Assembly (NCBI RefSeq): GCF_030505195.1
Contig: NZ_CP129672.1
Span: 558,001 to 622,000, forward strand
DNA: 64,000 nucleotides
Reading direction: 5' to 3'
DNA from: Comamonas testosteroni
GTDB lineage: Bacteria > Pseudomonadota > Gammaproteobacteria > Burkholderiales > Burkholderiaceae_C
How positions within the stretch are numbered: position 1 is the first letter of the stretch; every line of letters starts with the position of its first letter. A program made the translations under genes and the position numbers. Of the stretch, positions 7,860 through 16,084 are shown piece by piece. The notes beneath the pieces are model-generated. The model saw only the letters and a program-made list of their open reading frames with translations. It did not search any database and was not told where the DNA came from.

Positions 7860-9242
7860 TTAGTTGCCTGCATTACGCGCCGCTTCGGGCGTAAACATGG
7901 CCGCAGTCATATCGCCCTTGTTCAAGACAGGGCCCTGAGGGCGTTCCTGGAACAGGTTGTAGGCCACATAGCCGCCAGAGTTCAGATCGTGATAGAAGCT
8001 GGTGCCCGCATGCCAGATCCGGGCATCGAAGGCGTAGTAATGATTGACCACCGACTGAAGCCACAGCTGGCCGCGGGCATCGTAGTAATCGCTCATCAGC
8101 GCCTGGCCGGTATCTTCATCGAGGAACAGCACGCGCCTGCCGAACATGTGGCGATAGCCGTCCTTGAGCGAAGCCTCCAGCACCCAGACGCGGCGCAGTT
8201 CGTAGCGCATGTAGTCGGGGTTTTCATGACCGGGTTTGAGCAGGTCGGCATACTTCACGTTGCTGCCGTGAATCCTGAAGGCATTGGCCGGCACATAGAT
8301 TTCCCTCTTGCCCAGCGACTTCCAGTTGTAGCGCTCGGGCGAGCCGTTGAACAGGCGATCGGAGTCAATCGTCAGCTTGCCACCGGTACCCGACAGAGGC
8401 TGGTCGAAACCGTACTCGGGAATCTGGCGCACACGACGGGTGCCGGGGTCATAGCTCCAGCCCAGGCGCTTTTCCTTGCCAAACTCAACCGGCTCGGACA
8501 CCACACTGACGCTGCCTTTCTCACGTTCGGGCAACTTGACCGCATTCATGCCCTGGGACATGGGACTGCTCAGTGGCTGACCTGCATTGGCCGGGTCGTT
8601 GATCTGACTGAAGGCGCGATTGTCGGCCCGACCCCAGACGATGCTGCCATCGGCCAACACATTAGCGTTGTCACGCAGCGTGTGTTCGGTGAAAGCACGC
8701 GAGGGCAGCAGATTGTTGAAGGCCAGCTCAAGTCCGTTTCTGGGGAACGGGAAAGGCAGCGCACCCTTGACCGCACCCGTTGTGCCCTGACCGTCTGCGT
8801 TCATTACGGCATCCTGGGCGTTCTTTCTGGCCGCCGCGCAAACGGCATCCGGGAAGCGGAAGTCACGGTGGCCCTGATAGACCGGGATACGGTAGGTCTT
8901 GGGGTATTTGGCAAACATGGCCTTCTGCCCCTCGCTCAGGCGCTCGCCATACTGCGCCAGATTCTCAGCCGTGATAGTGAGCAGCGGCTTTTCACTGGCA
9001 TAGGGGTCCACCGGGTGCTGGCCAGCATGCGGGTTGTATTGAATGCCGGGCGGCGTACCCAGCCATTTCCCTGTGAACTCGGGCACTCCACTGGCTGTGC
9101 CCGCTTTTTCTCCCCCCGTGCAGGTCAACGACTTGCCCAGCCTGGCCAGTTCATCGGGCGTCGCCTTGGCCCAGGCCGCCCCCACAACCAATACACCTGC
9201 AGCCAAGACCACCAGCAAACGGGGCCCCTCTCCTAACTTCAT
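7860..9242 (-). CDS. DUF1329 exported protein, linked to steroid/hydrophobic substrate use
   Basis: 460 residues with a Sec signal peptide (LLVVLAAGVLVVGAAWA, cleaved before KATPDEL). The rest matches the DUF1329 family by its characteristic motifs and length, for example FPFPRNGLELAFNNLL and DARIWHAGTSFYHDLNSGG. DUF1329 proteins are periplasmic or outer-membrane-associated. They are often encoded beside DUF1302 and RND-type exporters in steroid and hydrocarbon degraders; the molecular function is unproven. The start at 9242 has AAGGAGACTAGGC upstream, whereas the longer frame to 9263 lacks such a site. The steroid link here rests on its neighbour, the 3beta/17beta-HSD. Confidence 0.88.
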   Translation of the reverse strand: MKLGEGPRLLVVLAAGVLVVGAAWAKATPDELARLGKSLTCTGGEKAGTASGVPEFTGKWLGTPPGIQYNPHAGQHPVDPYASEKPLLTITAENLAQYGERLSEGQKAMFAKYPKTYRIPVYQGHRDFRFPDAVCAAARKNAQDAVMNADGQGTTGAVKGALPFPFPRNGLELAFNNLLPSRAFTEHTLRDNANVLADGSIVWGRADNRAFSQINDPANAGQPLSSPMSQGMNAVKLPEREKGSVSVVSEPVEFGKEKRLGWSYDPGTRRVRQIPEYGFDQPLSGTGGKLTIDSDRLFNGSPERYNWKSLGKREIYVPANAFRIHGSNVKYADLLKPGHENPDYMRYELRRVWVLEASLKDGYRHMFGRRVLFLDEDTGQALMSDYYDARGQLWLQSVVNHYYAFDARIWHAGTSFYHDLNSGGYVAYNLFQERPQGPVLNKGDMTAAMFTPEAARNAGN

Positions 9243-9412
9243 GCCTAGTCTCCTTGGATGCATCCGCCATGCATCTACCTGTCATTGAATTTCTCTTCTC
9301 GTTCTTCTTCCTTGTCGACTCGCAATTGCGAAGCAACGTAATCATTGTTCGAGCATTGACAGTCGCAAGCATCGTCAATTAGGACTAGCACAGGCAAACG
9401 CCAGCAACAGAC

Positions 9413-9437
9413 AAAAAAAAGCGGGCCATTGGCCCGC
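9413..9437 (-). terminator. Terminator of phaR
   Basis: GCGGGCC-ATT-GGCCCGC hairpin at 9421-9437, followed on the minus strand by eight T residues. It starts about 20 bp after the phaR stop codon. Confidence 0.9.
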
Positions 9438-9457
9438 TCGGGAAAAGCAGATTTCGT

Positions 9458-10003
9458 TCAGCGCTTGATGCCGAACACACCCAGCATCTGTTCTGTCTGC
9501 TTTTGCATCTGCTCCTGCATCTGGGTGAACATGCTCTGGGACTGCTCCATATAGCTGCCCATCAAACCCTGCATGGCTTGAGGCTGCATGCTCATGAACT
9601 GCTTCCAGGCCTCGGGGTTCATACCCTGGGGCTGCCCCGCCAGCTTGCTCTGGAAGTCCGTGAACATCTGCACATTCTTTTCGATGTAGCTGCCCATGAA
9701 GCCCTGCATGGCATGCCCATAGAAGCGAATGATGTTGGCCAGCATGGCCTCGGAGAACATGGGGGCACCACCGGCTTCTTCCTCCAGAATGATCTGCAGC
9801 AGGATGGAACGCGTCAGGTCTTCATTGGTCTTGGCATCCCTGATGACCACCGGCTCGCTATCCATGACCAGTTGCTTGACCTCGGCCAGCGTGATGTATG
9901 AAGAGGTATTGGTGTCGTAGAGGCGACGATTGGGATACTTCTTGATGATTCTCTGGTTCCCCACCTGGACATCACCCTCTTTGCCCTCTTTGTTTTCTTG
10001 CAT
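9458..10003 (-). CDS. phaR: Polyhydroxyalkanoate synthesis repressor PhaR
   Basis: DNA-binding repressor that also binds PHA granules. It controls phasin genes and its own gene. 181 residues. The N-terminal PHB/PHA accumulation regulator domain contains RIIKKYPNRRLYDTNTSSY, diagnostic of the family. Two PHB_acc repeats follow, with a Gln/Met-rich helical C-terminus. The start at 10003 has AAAGGA upstream; the longer frame adds 13 unrelated residues. TTGCAGTGCAA (10051-10061), just upstream, could be its own operator. No other pha gene lies in the window. Confidence 0.93.
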   Translation of the reverse strand: MQENKEGKEGDVQVGNQRIIKKYPNRRLYDTNTSSYITLAEVKQLVMDSEPVVIRDAKTNEDLTRSILLQIILEEEAGGAPMFSEAMLANIIRFYGHAMQGFMGSYIEKNVQMFTDFQSKLAGQPQGMNPEAWKQFMSMQPQAMQGLMGSYMEQSQSMFTQMQEQMQKQTEQMLGVFGIKR

Positions 10004-10050
10004 CGCAAATCCTTTATGTTCTGGGGTCGGCCCCGTCGTCAATTGAGCTA

Positions 10051-10061
10051 TTGCAGTGCAA
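10051..10061. promoter_or_regulatory. Candidate PhaR autoregulatory operator
   Basis: TTGCAGTGCAA is a palindrome (TTGCA-G-TGCAA) 48 bp upstream of the phaR start. PhaR proteins are known to bind TGCA-rich sites in their own and phasin promoters. Assignment to this site is inference. Confidence 0.4.
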
Positions 10062-10264
10062 CAGATTTTAGGCAGTGCACAAGCCTCATCGGCAAGCAGT
10101 AACCCTGACAGCCCAGCTTATCCGTGCTGCAACAAAGTCGCACCACCGTCACAGCCAGCATCAGGTCTTTGCCATTTATTCACAAAAAACAGTTTGCCGT
10201 GTATCGAAATCAAGCTTGCAGAAGGTTTACAGTGCCTGTCGTTGTTTGACGAAAGGCTCAACGG

Positions 10265-10756
10265 ATGATTACCACCAAAACACGCAATGCTGTTTGTCTG
10301 ACCGCCCTGCTGGCTGCTGCCGGCTTCATGACTGCGGCGCAGGCTCAGCCCGATGCGGCTGCGACCGATGCCGCCAAGGCCGCTGCACCGCAGGCAGCAC
10401 CCGCAGCGCAGGCAGCCCCTGCCAACGTGGACGCCGCTGCAGCAGACGCCGCATTGCGCAAGCGCCTGCAGGCAGTTGTCGCTGCCATGGACGGCAAGTC
10501 CAAGCTGGCTGCCAACAATTTCAACGAGGAGTTCCTCAAGAACTCCCCCATCGACACCGTGCAGAAAGCCCTGGACTCCGTGCGCACCGGCGTCGGCAGC
10601 TGCCAGACGGTTGGCCGCATGGAGAGCCCCACACCTCTGGCCACCAGCGTGCTGCTGAGCTGCACCAAGGGCTTTGTGCCCATGGAACTGGCGGTCGAGC
10701 CCAAGGCTCCTTACCGTATTTCTGGCATTTTGCTGCGCCCGGCATTCTGGAAATAA
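10265..10756 (+). CDS. Exported protein of unknown function with Ala/Pro-rich linker
   Basis: 163 residues. A Sec signal peptide (LLAAAGFMTAAQA) is followed by a low-complexity Ala/Pro/Gln segment (residues ~30-62) and a compact ~95-residue C-terminal domain with two Cys (in GSCQTVG and LLSCTKG) that may form a disulfide. AAAGG stands eight bases before the ATG. I do not recognise a named family with certainty; small periplasmic domains of this layout occur fused to beta-lactamase-like proteins. It is convergent with murB, with a shared terminator between them. Confidence 0.75.
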   Translation: MITTKTRNAVCLTALLAAAGFMTAAQAQPDAAATDAAKAAAPQAAPAAQAAPANVDAAAADAALRKRLQAVVAAMDGKSKLAANNFNEEFLKNSPIDTVQKALDSVRTGVGSCQTVGRMESPTPLATSVLLSCTKGFVPMELAVEPKAPYRISGILLRPAFWK

Positions 10757-10771
10757 GCGCTTTTCACCATC

Positions 10772-10801
10772 AAAAAATGGAGCCTCCCGGCTCCATTTTT
10801 T
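10772..10801. terminator. Bidirectional terminator between the exported-protein gene and murB
   Basis: AAAAAATGGAGC and GCTCCATTTTTT form a long stem with a six-base loop, giving a T-tract on both strands. It serves both convergent genes. Confidence 0.92.
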
Positions 10802-10817
10802 GTGGGCTCTCGCAAAC

Positions 10818-11915
10818 TCAGATCACCACCGGCTCGGGTTCCAGACGAATCCCGAAGCGCTCGTAGACGCTGGTCTGGATGGCCCCGGCAAGCGTCATCA
10901 CCTCGCCGCCGGTCACGCTGGCGTCGATGCTGTGGCGATCTCCTCGATTGACTAGTACCAGCGCCTGCTTGTCGTAGACGCCCGCCCGGCCCATGGTCTT
11001 GCCTTTCCAGCCGCAGGCATCGATCAGCCAGCCGGCCGCCAGCTTGATGGAGCCGTCATCCATGGGGTAATGAACAATCTTGGGCTCGCGCGCGATGATG
11101 TCCGCGCATTGCTCGGTCGTCACCGTGGGGTTCTTGAAAAAGCTGCCCGCATTGCCAATGACTTCGGGGTCCGGCAGCTTGGCACGGCGAATCTCGCAGA
11201 CCCATTCAAAGATCTGCTGCGCGCTCGGCTGCTCTATGCCTTTCTCCGCCTGCTTGCGCTGCAGATCGAGATAGCCCAGATCCGGTTGCCAGCTCTTGGG
11301 TAGCGCCAGTCGCACCCGGGTGATCACCGCCCGCCCCTTGAGGCCCAGGCCGCGAGGGACAGCCGTCGAGCCCGTCACGGGCCAGTACTTGGGCTGAGCA
11401 GGTGCATGCTTGAACACCGAGTCACGGTAACCGAAGGCGCATTGCGCAGCATTGAGGCTGAACTGCTCGCCGGCGACCAGATCGATCGCGTCCAGAGAGT
11501 CGAAGCGATCCTGCAGCTCCAGCCCGTAAGCGCCGATGTTCTGCACCGGGGCCGCGCCGACCGTGCCTGGAATCAAGGCCATATTTTCAAGGCCTGTATA
11601 GCCCTGGGCCAGCGTCCATGCCACCATGTCATGCCAGCGCTCGCCCGCCCCTACCTCGACAATCCAGTGCTTGTCGGTTTCGCGCAGCAGCCGCATGCCC
11701 ATGATTTCCATCTTGAGCACCACGGGGGCCACATCGCCCGTGAGCACCACATTGCTGCCACCGCCAAGGACGAACACAGGCTGCCGTCCCCATAGCGGGT
11801 CGGCGAGAAACTGGCGGATATCGTCCTGGCTACGAATGCGCACCAACGTTTCGGCGCGCGCGGCAATGCCAAAGGTGTTGCAATGCTGCAGGGGAACATT
11901 TTTCTCGACTAACAT
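10818..11915 (-). CDS. murB: UDP-N-acetylenolpyruvoylglucosamine reductase MurB
   Basis: FAD enzyme that reduces UDP-GlcNAc-enolpyruvate to UDP-MurNAc in peptidoglycan synthesis (cytoplasm). 365 residues, type I. The N-terminus NVPLQHCNTFGI, FAD motif VLGGGSN and IPGTVGAAPVQNIGAYG are visible. So are the Tyr loop FGYRDSVFK, the catalytic Ser in NAGSFFKNP and the C-terminal Glu in VYERFGIRLEPEP. It is slightly longer than E. coli MurB (342) because of an insertion before the GLKGRAVITRV strand. Transcribed alone. Confidence 0.97.
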   Translation of the reverse strand: MLVEKNVPLQHCNTFGIAARAETLVRIRSQDDIRQFLADPLWGRQPVFVLGGGSNVVLTGDVAPVVLKMEIMGMRLLRETDKHWIVEVGAGERWHDMVAWTLAQGYTGLENMALIPGTVGAAPVQNIGAYGLELQDRFDSLDAIDLVAGEQFSLNAAQCAFGYRDSVFKHAPAQPKYWPVTGSTAVPRGLGLKGRAVITRVRLALPKSWQPDLGYLDLQRKQAEKGIEQPSAQQIFEWVCEIRRAKLPDPEVIGNAGSFFKNPTVTTEQCADIIAREPKIVHYPMDDGSIKLAAGWLIDACGWKGKTMGRAGVYDKQALVLVNRGDRHSIDASVTGGEVMTLAGAIQTSVYERFGIRLEPEPVVI

Positions 11916-12018
11916 CCATCCAATTGTCGCACTGCGCCTGCTCTGCTGCTGGCAAGCAGCACATCACGGCCCGGCGCACTGTGGCTGTTTACCGCTCTGA
12001 TACTGATAGGAATTACAC

Positions 12019-12504
12019 ATGCCTTCTTTTGACACTGTTTGCGAAGCCGATTTCGTCGAAGTGAAGAACGCCGTTGACAACGCCACCAAGGAAATTGGCA
12101 CCCGTTTCGACTTCAAGGGCACATCGGCCGCCGTTGAACTCAAGGACAAGGAAATCACCATGTACGGCGATGCCGAGTTCCAGCTGCAGCAAGTCGAAGA
12201 CCTGCTGCGCAACAAGCTGACCAAGCGCAATGTGGACGTGCGCTTCCTGGACATCCAGAAGGCACAGAAGATTGGCGGCGACAAGGTCAAGCAGCTCATC
12301 AAGGTCAAGAACGGCATCGAGTCCGAGCTGGCCAAGAAGATCCAGAAGCTGATGAAGGAAAGCAAACTCAAGGTGCAGGCCGCCATTCAGGAAGAAAAGG
12401 TCCGCATCACCGGAGCCAAGCGTGACGATCTGCAGGCGGCCATGGCATTGATCCGCAAGGATCTGGCCGACCACCCTCTGTCGTTCAACAACTTCCGCGA
12501 TTGA
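12019..12504 (+). CDS. YajQ-family nucleotide-binding protein
   Basis: 161-residue member of the YajQ (UPF0234) family, two ferredoxin-like domains. Some family members bind cyclic di-GMP, and the E. coli protein binds nucleotides. Diagnostic opening [20 protein letters not shown] and end [24 protein letters not shown] precedes the ATG. The stop codon is followed directly by a repeat-like stretch and then an exported protease gene. A c-di-GMP role here is inferred from the family and from the nearby HD-GYP-like gene. Confidence 0.93.
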   Translation: MPSFDTVCEADFVEVKNAVDNATKEIGTRFDFKGTSAAVELKDKEITMYGDAEFQLQQVEDLLRNKLTKRNVDVRFLDIQKAQKIGGDKVKQLIKVKNGIESELAKKIQKLMKESKLKVQAAIQEEKVRITGAKRDDLQAAMALIRKDLADHPLSFNNFRD

Positions 12505-12510
12505 ATGAAG

Positions 12511-12630
12511 CCCCCCCTGCGCAGCTCCGCTGCTTCCCCTTCTCTCGCCTTGCGGGATGGAGACGAGGCCGTTGCCGCAGGGCGACGCGGCCAGTGCAGG
12601 CTCTTGCCCGGCGCCTCTGGCCTGCGTCGC
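12511..12630. repeat. GC-rich intergenic repeat-like element (copy B)
   Basis: It begins CCCCCTGCGCAGCTCCGCTG and continues CTTCCCC..TCTCTCGCC..GCGGGA..GGAGACGA. It shares its layout with the minus-strand sequence at 17635-17784 and with a repeat type common in Comamonadaceae intergenic DNA (from memory). The open frame of the downstream protease runs through it, giving an Arg/Ser-rich segment that does not look like protein. Confidence 0.5.
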
Positions 12631-13269
12631 ATGGGGCTCATGCTTTCAGTCGCTGTGGCCTGCAGCGGCGCCTTTGGACAGTCCGTTGCCCTGACCGGCG
12701 TGCTGGGCAGCAAGGCCTTGCTGGTCATTGATGGCAGCGCCCCCAAGGCGCTGGCCGTCAACGAAAGCCACAAGAACGTGCGCCTGCTGCAAGTCAGCGG
12801 CGACTCCGCCGTGGTGGATATCAAGGGCCAGCGCCAGACTGTGCACCTGGGAGCAGCTCCGGTCAGCGTAGGCAGCCGGGGCGGCATCGGTGGTGCCGCG
12901 CGCTCGGGCCGGCTGGTCCTGATCGCCGACTCGCGCGGCCATTTCGTCGATCGTGGCTATATCAATGGCAAAACCATGCAGTACATGGTGGACACCGGCG
13001 CCAGCACCATTGCCATAGGCCGAGCCGATGCTGATCGCATGGGCCTGCCCTACGAGCAGGGCGTCCCCGTCCTGATGCGCACGGCCAACGGCACTGCCCA
13101 GGGCTGGCGCATCAAGCTCGACAGCGTCAAACTGGGCGAAATGGAGGTCTACGGCATAGAGGCCGTCGTCGCCCCCCAGTCCATGCCCTATGTGCTGCTG
13201 GGCAACAATGTGCTGACCCAGTTTCAGATGACCCGCAAGGGCAATGAGATGGTTCTGGAAAAGAACTGA
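12631..13269 (+). CDS. Exported retropepsin-like aspartic protease (TIGR02281 type)
   Basis: 212 residues from the ATG at 12631, which begins a signal peptide (MGLMLSVAVACSGAFGQS). The frame is open back to 12505, immediately after yajQ, but those 42 residues read through a repeat element. The C-terminal ~120 residues form a one-domain clan AA aspartic protease. Its active-site motif is YMVDTGASTIAIG (Asp-Thr-Gly) and its second loop is YVLLGNNVLTQFQM. Family members act in the periplasm, probably as dimers; substrate unknown. Confidence 0.85.
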   Translation: MGLMLSVAVACSGAFGQSVALTGVLGSKALLVIDGSAPKALAVNESHKNVRLLQVSGDSAVVDIKGQRQTVHLGAAPVSVGSRGGIGGAARSGRLVLIADSRGHFVDRGYINGKTMQYMVDTGASTIAIGRADADRMGLPYEQGVPVLMRTANGTAQGWRIKLDSVKLGEMEVYGIEAVVAPQSMPYVLLGNNVLTQFQMTRKGNEMVLEKN

Positions 13270-13284
13270 ACCCGCCTCTCGCCC

Positions 13285-14277
13285 ATGCACGCACGCTACG
13301 ACGACCCCTATGAAGACCTGTTGGGCCTCTGGTCGGATCTGGAGGCCGCACTCGCGGTTTTGCTGACCGAGCCGCTGCGCATCCCTGGCTTTGCCATCAA
13401 GCTGCGCCAGCTTGATCTATGGCTGCAAGACCTCATCACGCAGGACAGCGATGCCGCGCTGTATCTGATGTTTCAGCGTGCCAGCTCGACAACCGTGGGC
13501 TACAGCCCGTCTCACGCCGTGGTCTGCGCGGGCCTGTGCCATATCCTTGCCAAGGAGCTTGAGCTGCCTCAATCCGAGCGCGACACGCTGATCCGGGCCG
13601 CGCTGACCATGAACATCGGCATGACCATGCTGCAAAACCAGCTGGCCGAGCAACGCACTGCGCTGAGCAGCCAGCAGGCCGAAGCCGTCAAGCAGCACCC
13701 CACAGAGGGCCGCCTGATGCTGGAGAGGCTGATGGTGCGTGATCCGCTCTGGCTGGACAGCGTGCAGTACCACCATGTGGTGCTGCAGCCCGCGCCGCTG
13801 GCACAGTTGCAGCCGCTGGAGCGTCTGGTACGCATTCTGGGCACGGTAGACCGTTATGCGGCCCTGATAAGCCCGCGCAAGACCCGTAGCGGCCGCTCGG
13901 CCACCGAGTCTTTGCAAGTGCTGCAGCAGGGTGGTCAATACGCTGATGAGGTCAAGCAGGCCTTGATCGATGTCGTGGGCCTGTACCCGCCCGGCACCTA
14001 TGTACAGCTGGACAACGGCGAGGTAGCAGTGGTGCTGCGCCGCGGGAAAAGTCTGGAGGAGCCCGAGATTGCCAGCGTGATCGACCGCGACGGCCACAGC
14101 ATGTACCCGCCCATCTGGCATCTGGACGGGCGCAGGCCGGCCATCACCTCCGCGCTGGCTCGTTCGTCGCTGACGCTGGATCTGGACCTGCGCTCCATGG
14201 CACAGCTGGGCATTCACAGTGCACGCGGCAACGCCGAGCTGTACCGCATGGTGAAGCTGCCAGGCAGCAGACGCTGA
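13285..14277 (+). CDS. Degenerate HD-GYP-type signalling protein
   Basis: 330 residues. The middle aligns with HD-GYP c-di-GMP phosphodiesterases: SHAVVCAGLCHILAKEL, QHPTEGRLMLERLM, YHHVVLQ and RILGTVDRYAAL. The HD dyad is replaced by Asn-Ile (MNIGM), and the GYP loop is absent after YHH. It may therefore be a non-catalytic binding protein. It starts 15 bp after the protease gene and lies downstream of yajQ, so the three may form a transcript. No good ribosome binding site precedes the ATG. Confidence 0.8.
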   Translation: MHARYDDPYEDLLGLWSDLEAALAVLLTEPLRIPGFAIKLRQLDLWLQDLITQDSDAALYLMFQRASSTTVGYSPSHAVVCAGLCHILAKELELPQSERDTLIRAALTMNIGMTMLQNQLAEQRTALSSQQAEAVKQHPTEGRLMLERLMVRDPLWLDSVQYHHVVLQPAPLAQLQPLERLVRILGTVDRYAALISPRKTRSGRSATESLQVLQQGGQYADEVKQALIDVVGLYPPGTYVQLDNGEVAVVLRRGKSLEEPEIASVIDRDGHSMYPPIWHLDGRRPAITSALARSSLTLDLDLRSMAQLGIHSARGNAELYRMVKLPGSRR

Positions 14278-14302
14278 TTCTTTCCAAGAGCTGGTTGACG
14301 TT

Positions 14303-16084
14303 CTAAGCGCCCTGCGCCGCCCTCAACCCTGCATGGTGGCCACGCGTGAACGCCTCCTCCAGCACCGAATAGCCGGCCCAATCCGAATGTGCAAAGCTCA
14401 GCCGCGCCGTCGCAGGCGTGGGCAGACCCTGCACTCGCTCCCCATTCAATCGCAGATTGCGCTTGCTGGAACTGAACTTGACGGCTATTTCGCTCAATAT
14501 CTGCTGATCACCAGGGCGCGGAATCGCCATCGCATGGCCATAGCGGGTGATTTCCATGCGTGTGGCATGCCGCAGCAAGTCTGGGTGCGGCTCGCTCAGC
14601 GTGTTCACGATGCGCTCGCGCCAGAAGGCAAACGGCTGCTGCATCAATTGCCTGCGCCCATCGGCCCAGTCACCCAGCGCCTGGTAGTAGCTCAGCACCG
14701 TGGGCTGGCTGCGGATGCGGTCCAGCCGCTGATTGCCCGCATCCACATAGCCCAGCCCACCCGCATTGCCATCGCGATACAGCACATTGTCCCAGGCGGG
14801 CTCGGCACCAGGGTAGTCGGCCAGCGGTCGGTCGATATGGATGTTCGCCACCAGCCAGGGGGCCCAGTCCAGGCGAGCCGCCACGGCACGCAGAAAATCG
14901 GGCGCATTGCGCAGCACTCTTGCAGCCACAAAGCTGGGCAGCGCCACCACGCAATGGCGCGCCAGCCAGCGTTCATGCTGCTGGCGGCCATGGTGATAAA
15001 CCTCGATCTGCACGCTGCCCGCGTCCTCGGTGACGGCGAGCACGCTGCAATCGGTCTGAAGCTGCGTGGCTTTCAGTCCCGCCACCAGTTGCTGCGCCAG
15101 CCAGCCATTGCCCTGGGGCCAGGTCAGCACCTGCTCGCCGTCCGCTTCGCTCTCGTGCTCGGACTGTGGACGCGGCGCGTGGAAACCATGGCGGCTGGCG
15201 AAATAGTGAATCCCCGCCCAGGCCGAGACGCGGCTCAGACCGGCACCGAAATCATCCCGGCAGCTGTAGTCCAGATACCAGAGCAGGCGCTCGTCATCGA
15301 GGCCCTGCGCCGCCAGCCATTGGTCGAAACGCTGTGCATCGAGCACGGCATGGGAAGTCGGCAAGCCCGCTTCGCGCTGCCAGACACGGATCGATGGCAT
15401 GGCAAAGGCCGCCGCCCGAGCCGCTGCCTCGACCTGCTTTTCAAACAGCGCATATTGCTCCAGCGTGCGCTGGCTCACGCCCTGCACGGGCAGCAGCCCC
15501 TCATGCCAGCCGCCCTGCCAGTACAAGCGCTCCTGCGGGCTATGGCAGAGATAGCGCTCGTCGTAGCGCCAGCGGCCCGCCAAGCGCTGGCGCACGCCCA
15601 GCTCCTCCAGCCAGTCCTGCACCTCATGAGCATCGTCGCCGGGCACGGGCAGATAGTGCGCGCCCAGCGGGCAGGCTATACCCTTGACTTGCCCGCCCTG
15701 GCTGTTGCCGCCCATGGCGGCCTGGGTATCGAGCAGGGCTGCGCCCTGAATGCCGGCCAGCTCCAGCGCGCGCGCCGCTGCCAGCCCGGCCATGCCCCCG
15801 CCCACAATCACGACCGGCGCCCGGTGCACCAGCGCCGGTGCGGGCAGCTCCAGCCCCTGCGCCAGACGCTGCCAGAAAGGGCGCAGCCCATGACCGCGCT
15901 CCAGCGACACGCCGCTGAAGCCGCCGGGCAGATCGTCCAGCCTGGGCGACTCCTGCCTGCAGCCGGCCAGGCCGGCCGCACCCAAAGCCCCCAAAGCACC
16001 CAAAGTGCCTGAGACGCCAGAGACGCCTAAGGCACCGGCAGTCGCCCGCTTGAGCCAGTCACGCCGATGCAGATCCTCCGGCAT
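14303..16084 (-). CDS. Tat-exported FAD-dependent amine-oxidase-like lipoprotein
   Basis: 593 residues. The N-terminus has a twin-arginine motif (RRDWLKRA) and a Gly/Ala-rich helix ending in lipobox LAGC, so it is probably exported folded and lipid-anchored. The FAD-binding motif VVIVGGGMAGLAAARALE follows, and the C-terminal SDWAGYSVLEEAFTRG matches the FAD-contact segment of flavin amine oxidases. Its ATG overlaps the stop of the upstream spermidine-synthase-like gene (TGATG), indicating coupled translation. A longer frame adds seven residues without a binding site. Substrate unproven; a polyamine is suggested only by the operon. Confidence 0.85.
   Translation of the reverse strand: MPEDLHRRDWLKRATAGALGVSGVSGTLGALGALGAAGLAGCRQESPRLDDLPGGFSGVSLERGHGLRPFWQRLAQGLELPAPALVHRAPVVIVGGGMAGLAAARALELAGIQGAALLDTQAAMGGNSQGGQVKGIACPLGAHYLPVPGDDAHEVQDWLEELGVRQRLAGRWRYDERYLCHSPQERLYWQGGWHEGLLPVQGVSQRTLEQYALFEKQVEAAARAAAFAMPSIRVWQREAGLPTSHAVLDAQRFDQWLAAQGLDDERLLWYLDYSCRDDFGAGLSRVSAWAGIHYFASRHGFHAPRPQSEHESEADGEQVLTWPQGNGWLAQQLVAGLKATQLQTDCSVLAVTEDAGSVQIEVYHHGRQQHERWLARHCVVALPSFVAARVLRNAPDFLRAVAARLDWAPWLVANIHIDRPLADYPGAEPAWDNVLYRDGNAGGLGYVDAGNQRLDRIRSQPTVLSYYQALGDWADGRRQLMQQPFAFWRERIVNTLSEPHPDLLRHATRMEITRYGHAMAIPRPGDQQILSEIAVKFSSSKRNLRLNGERVQGLPTPATARLSFAHSDWAGYSVLEEAFTRGHHAGLRAAQGA

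Noticed and set aside
7710..9236. 508-codon plus-strand open frame
   Set aside because: Antisense shadow of the DUF1329 gene, which has a signal peptide and ribosome site on the minus strand.
12505..12630. N-terminal extension of the aspartic protease to the yajQ stop codon
   Set aside because: The 42 residues come from a repeat-like DNA element, and a normal signal peptide begins at 12631.
14333..16012. 559-codon plus-strand open frame
   Set aside because: Antisense shadow of the Tat flavoprotein gene; high GC removes stops on the opposite strand and the translation has no family motifs.
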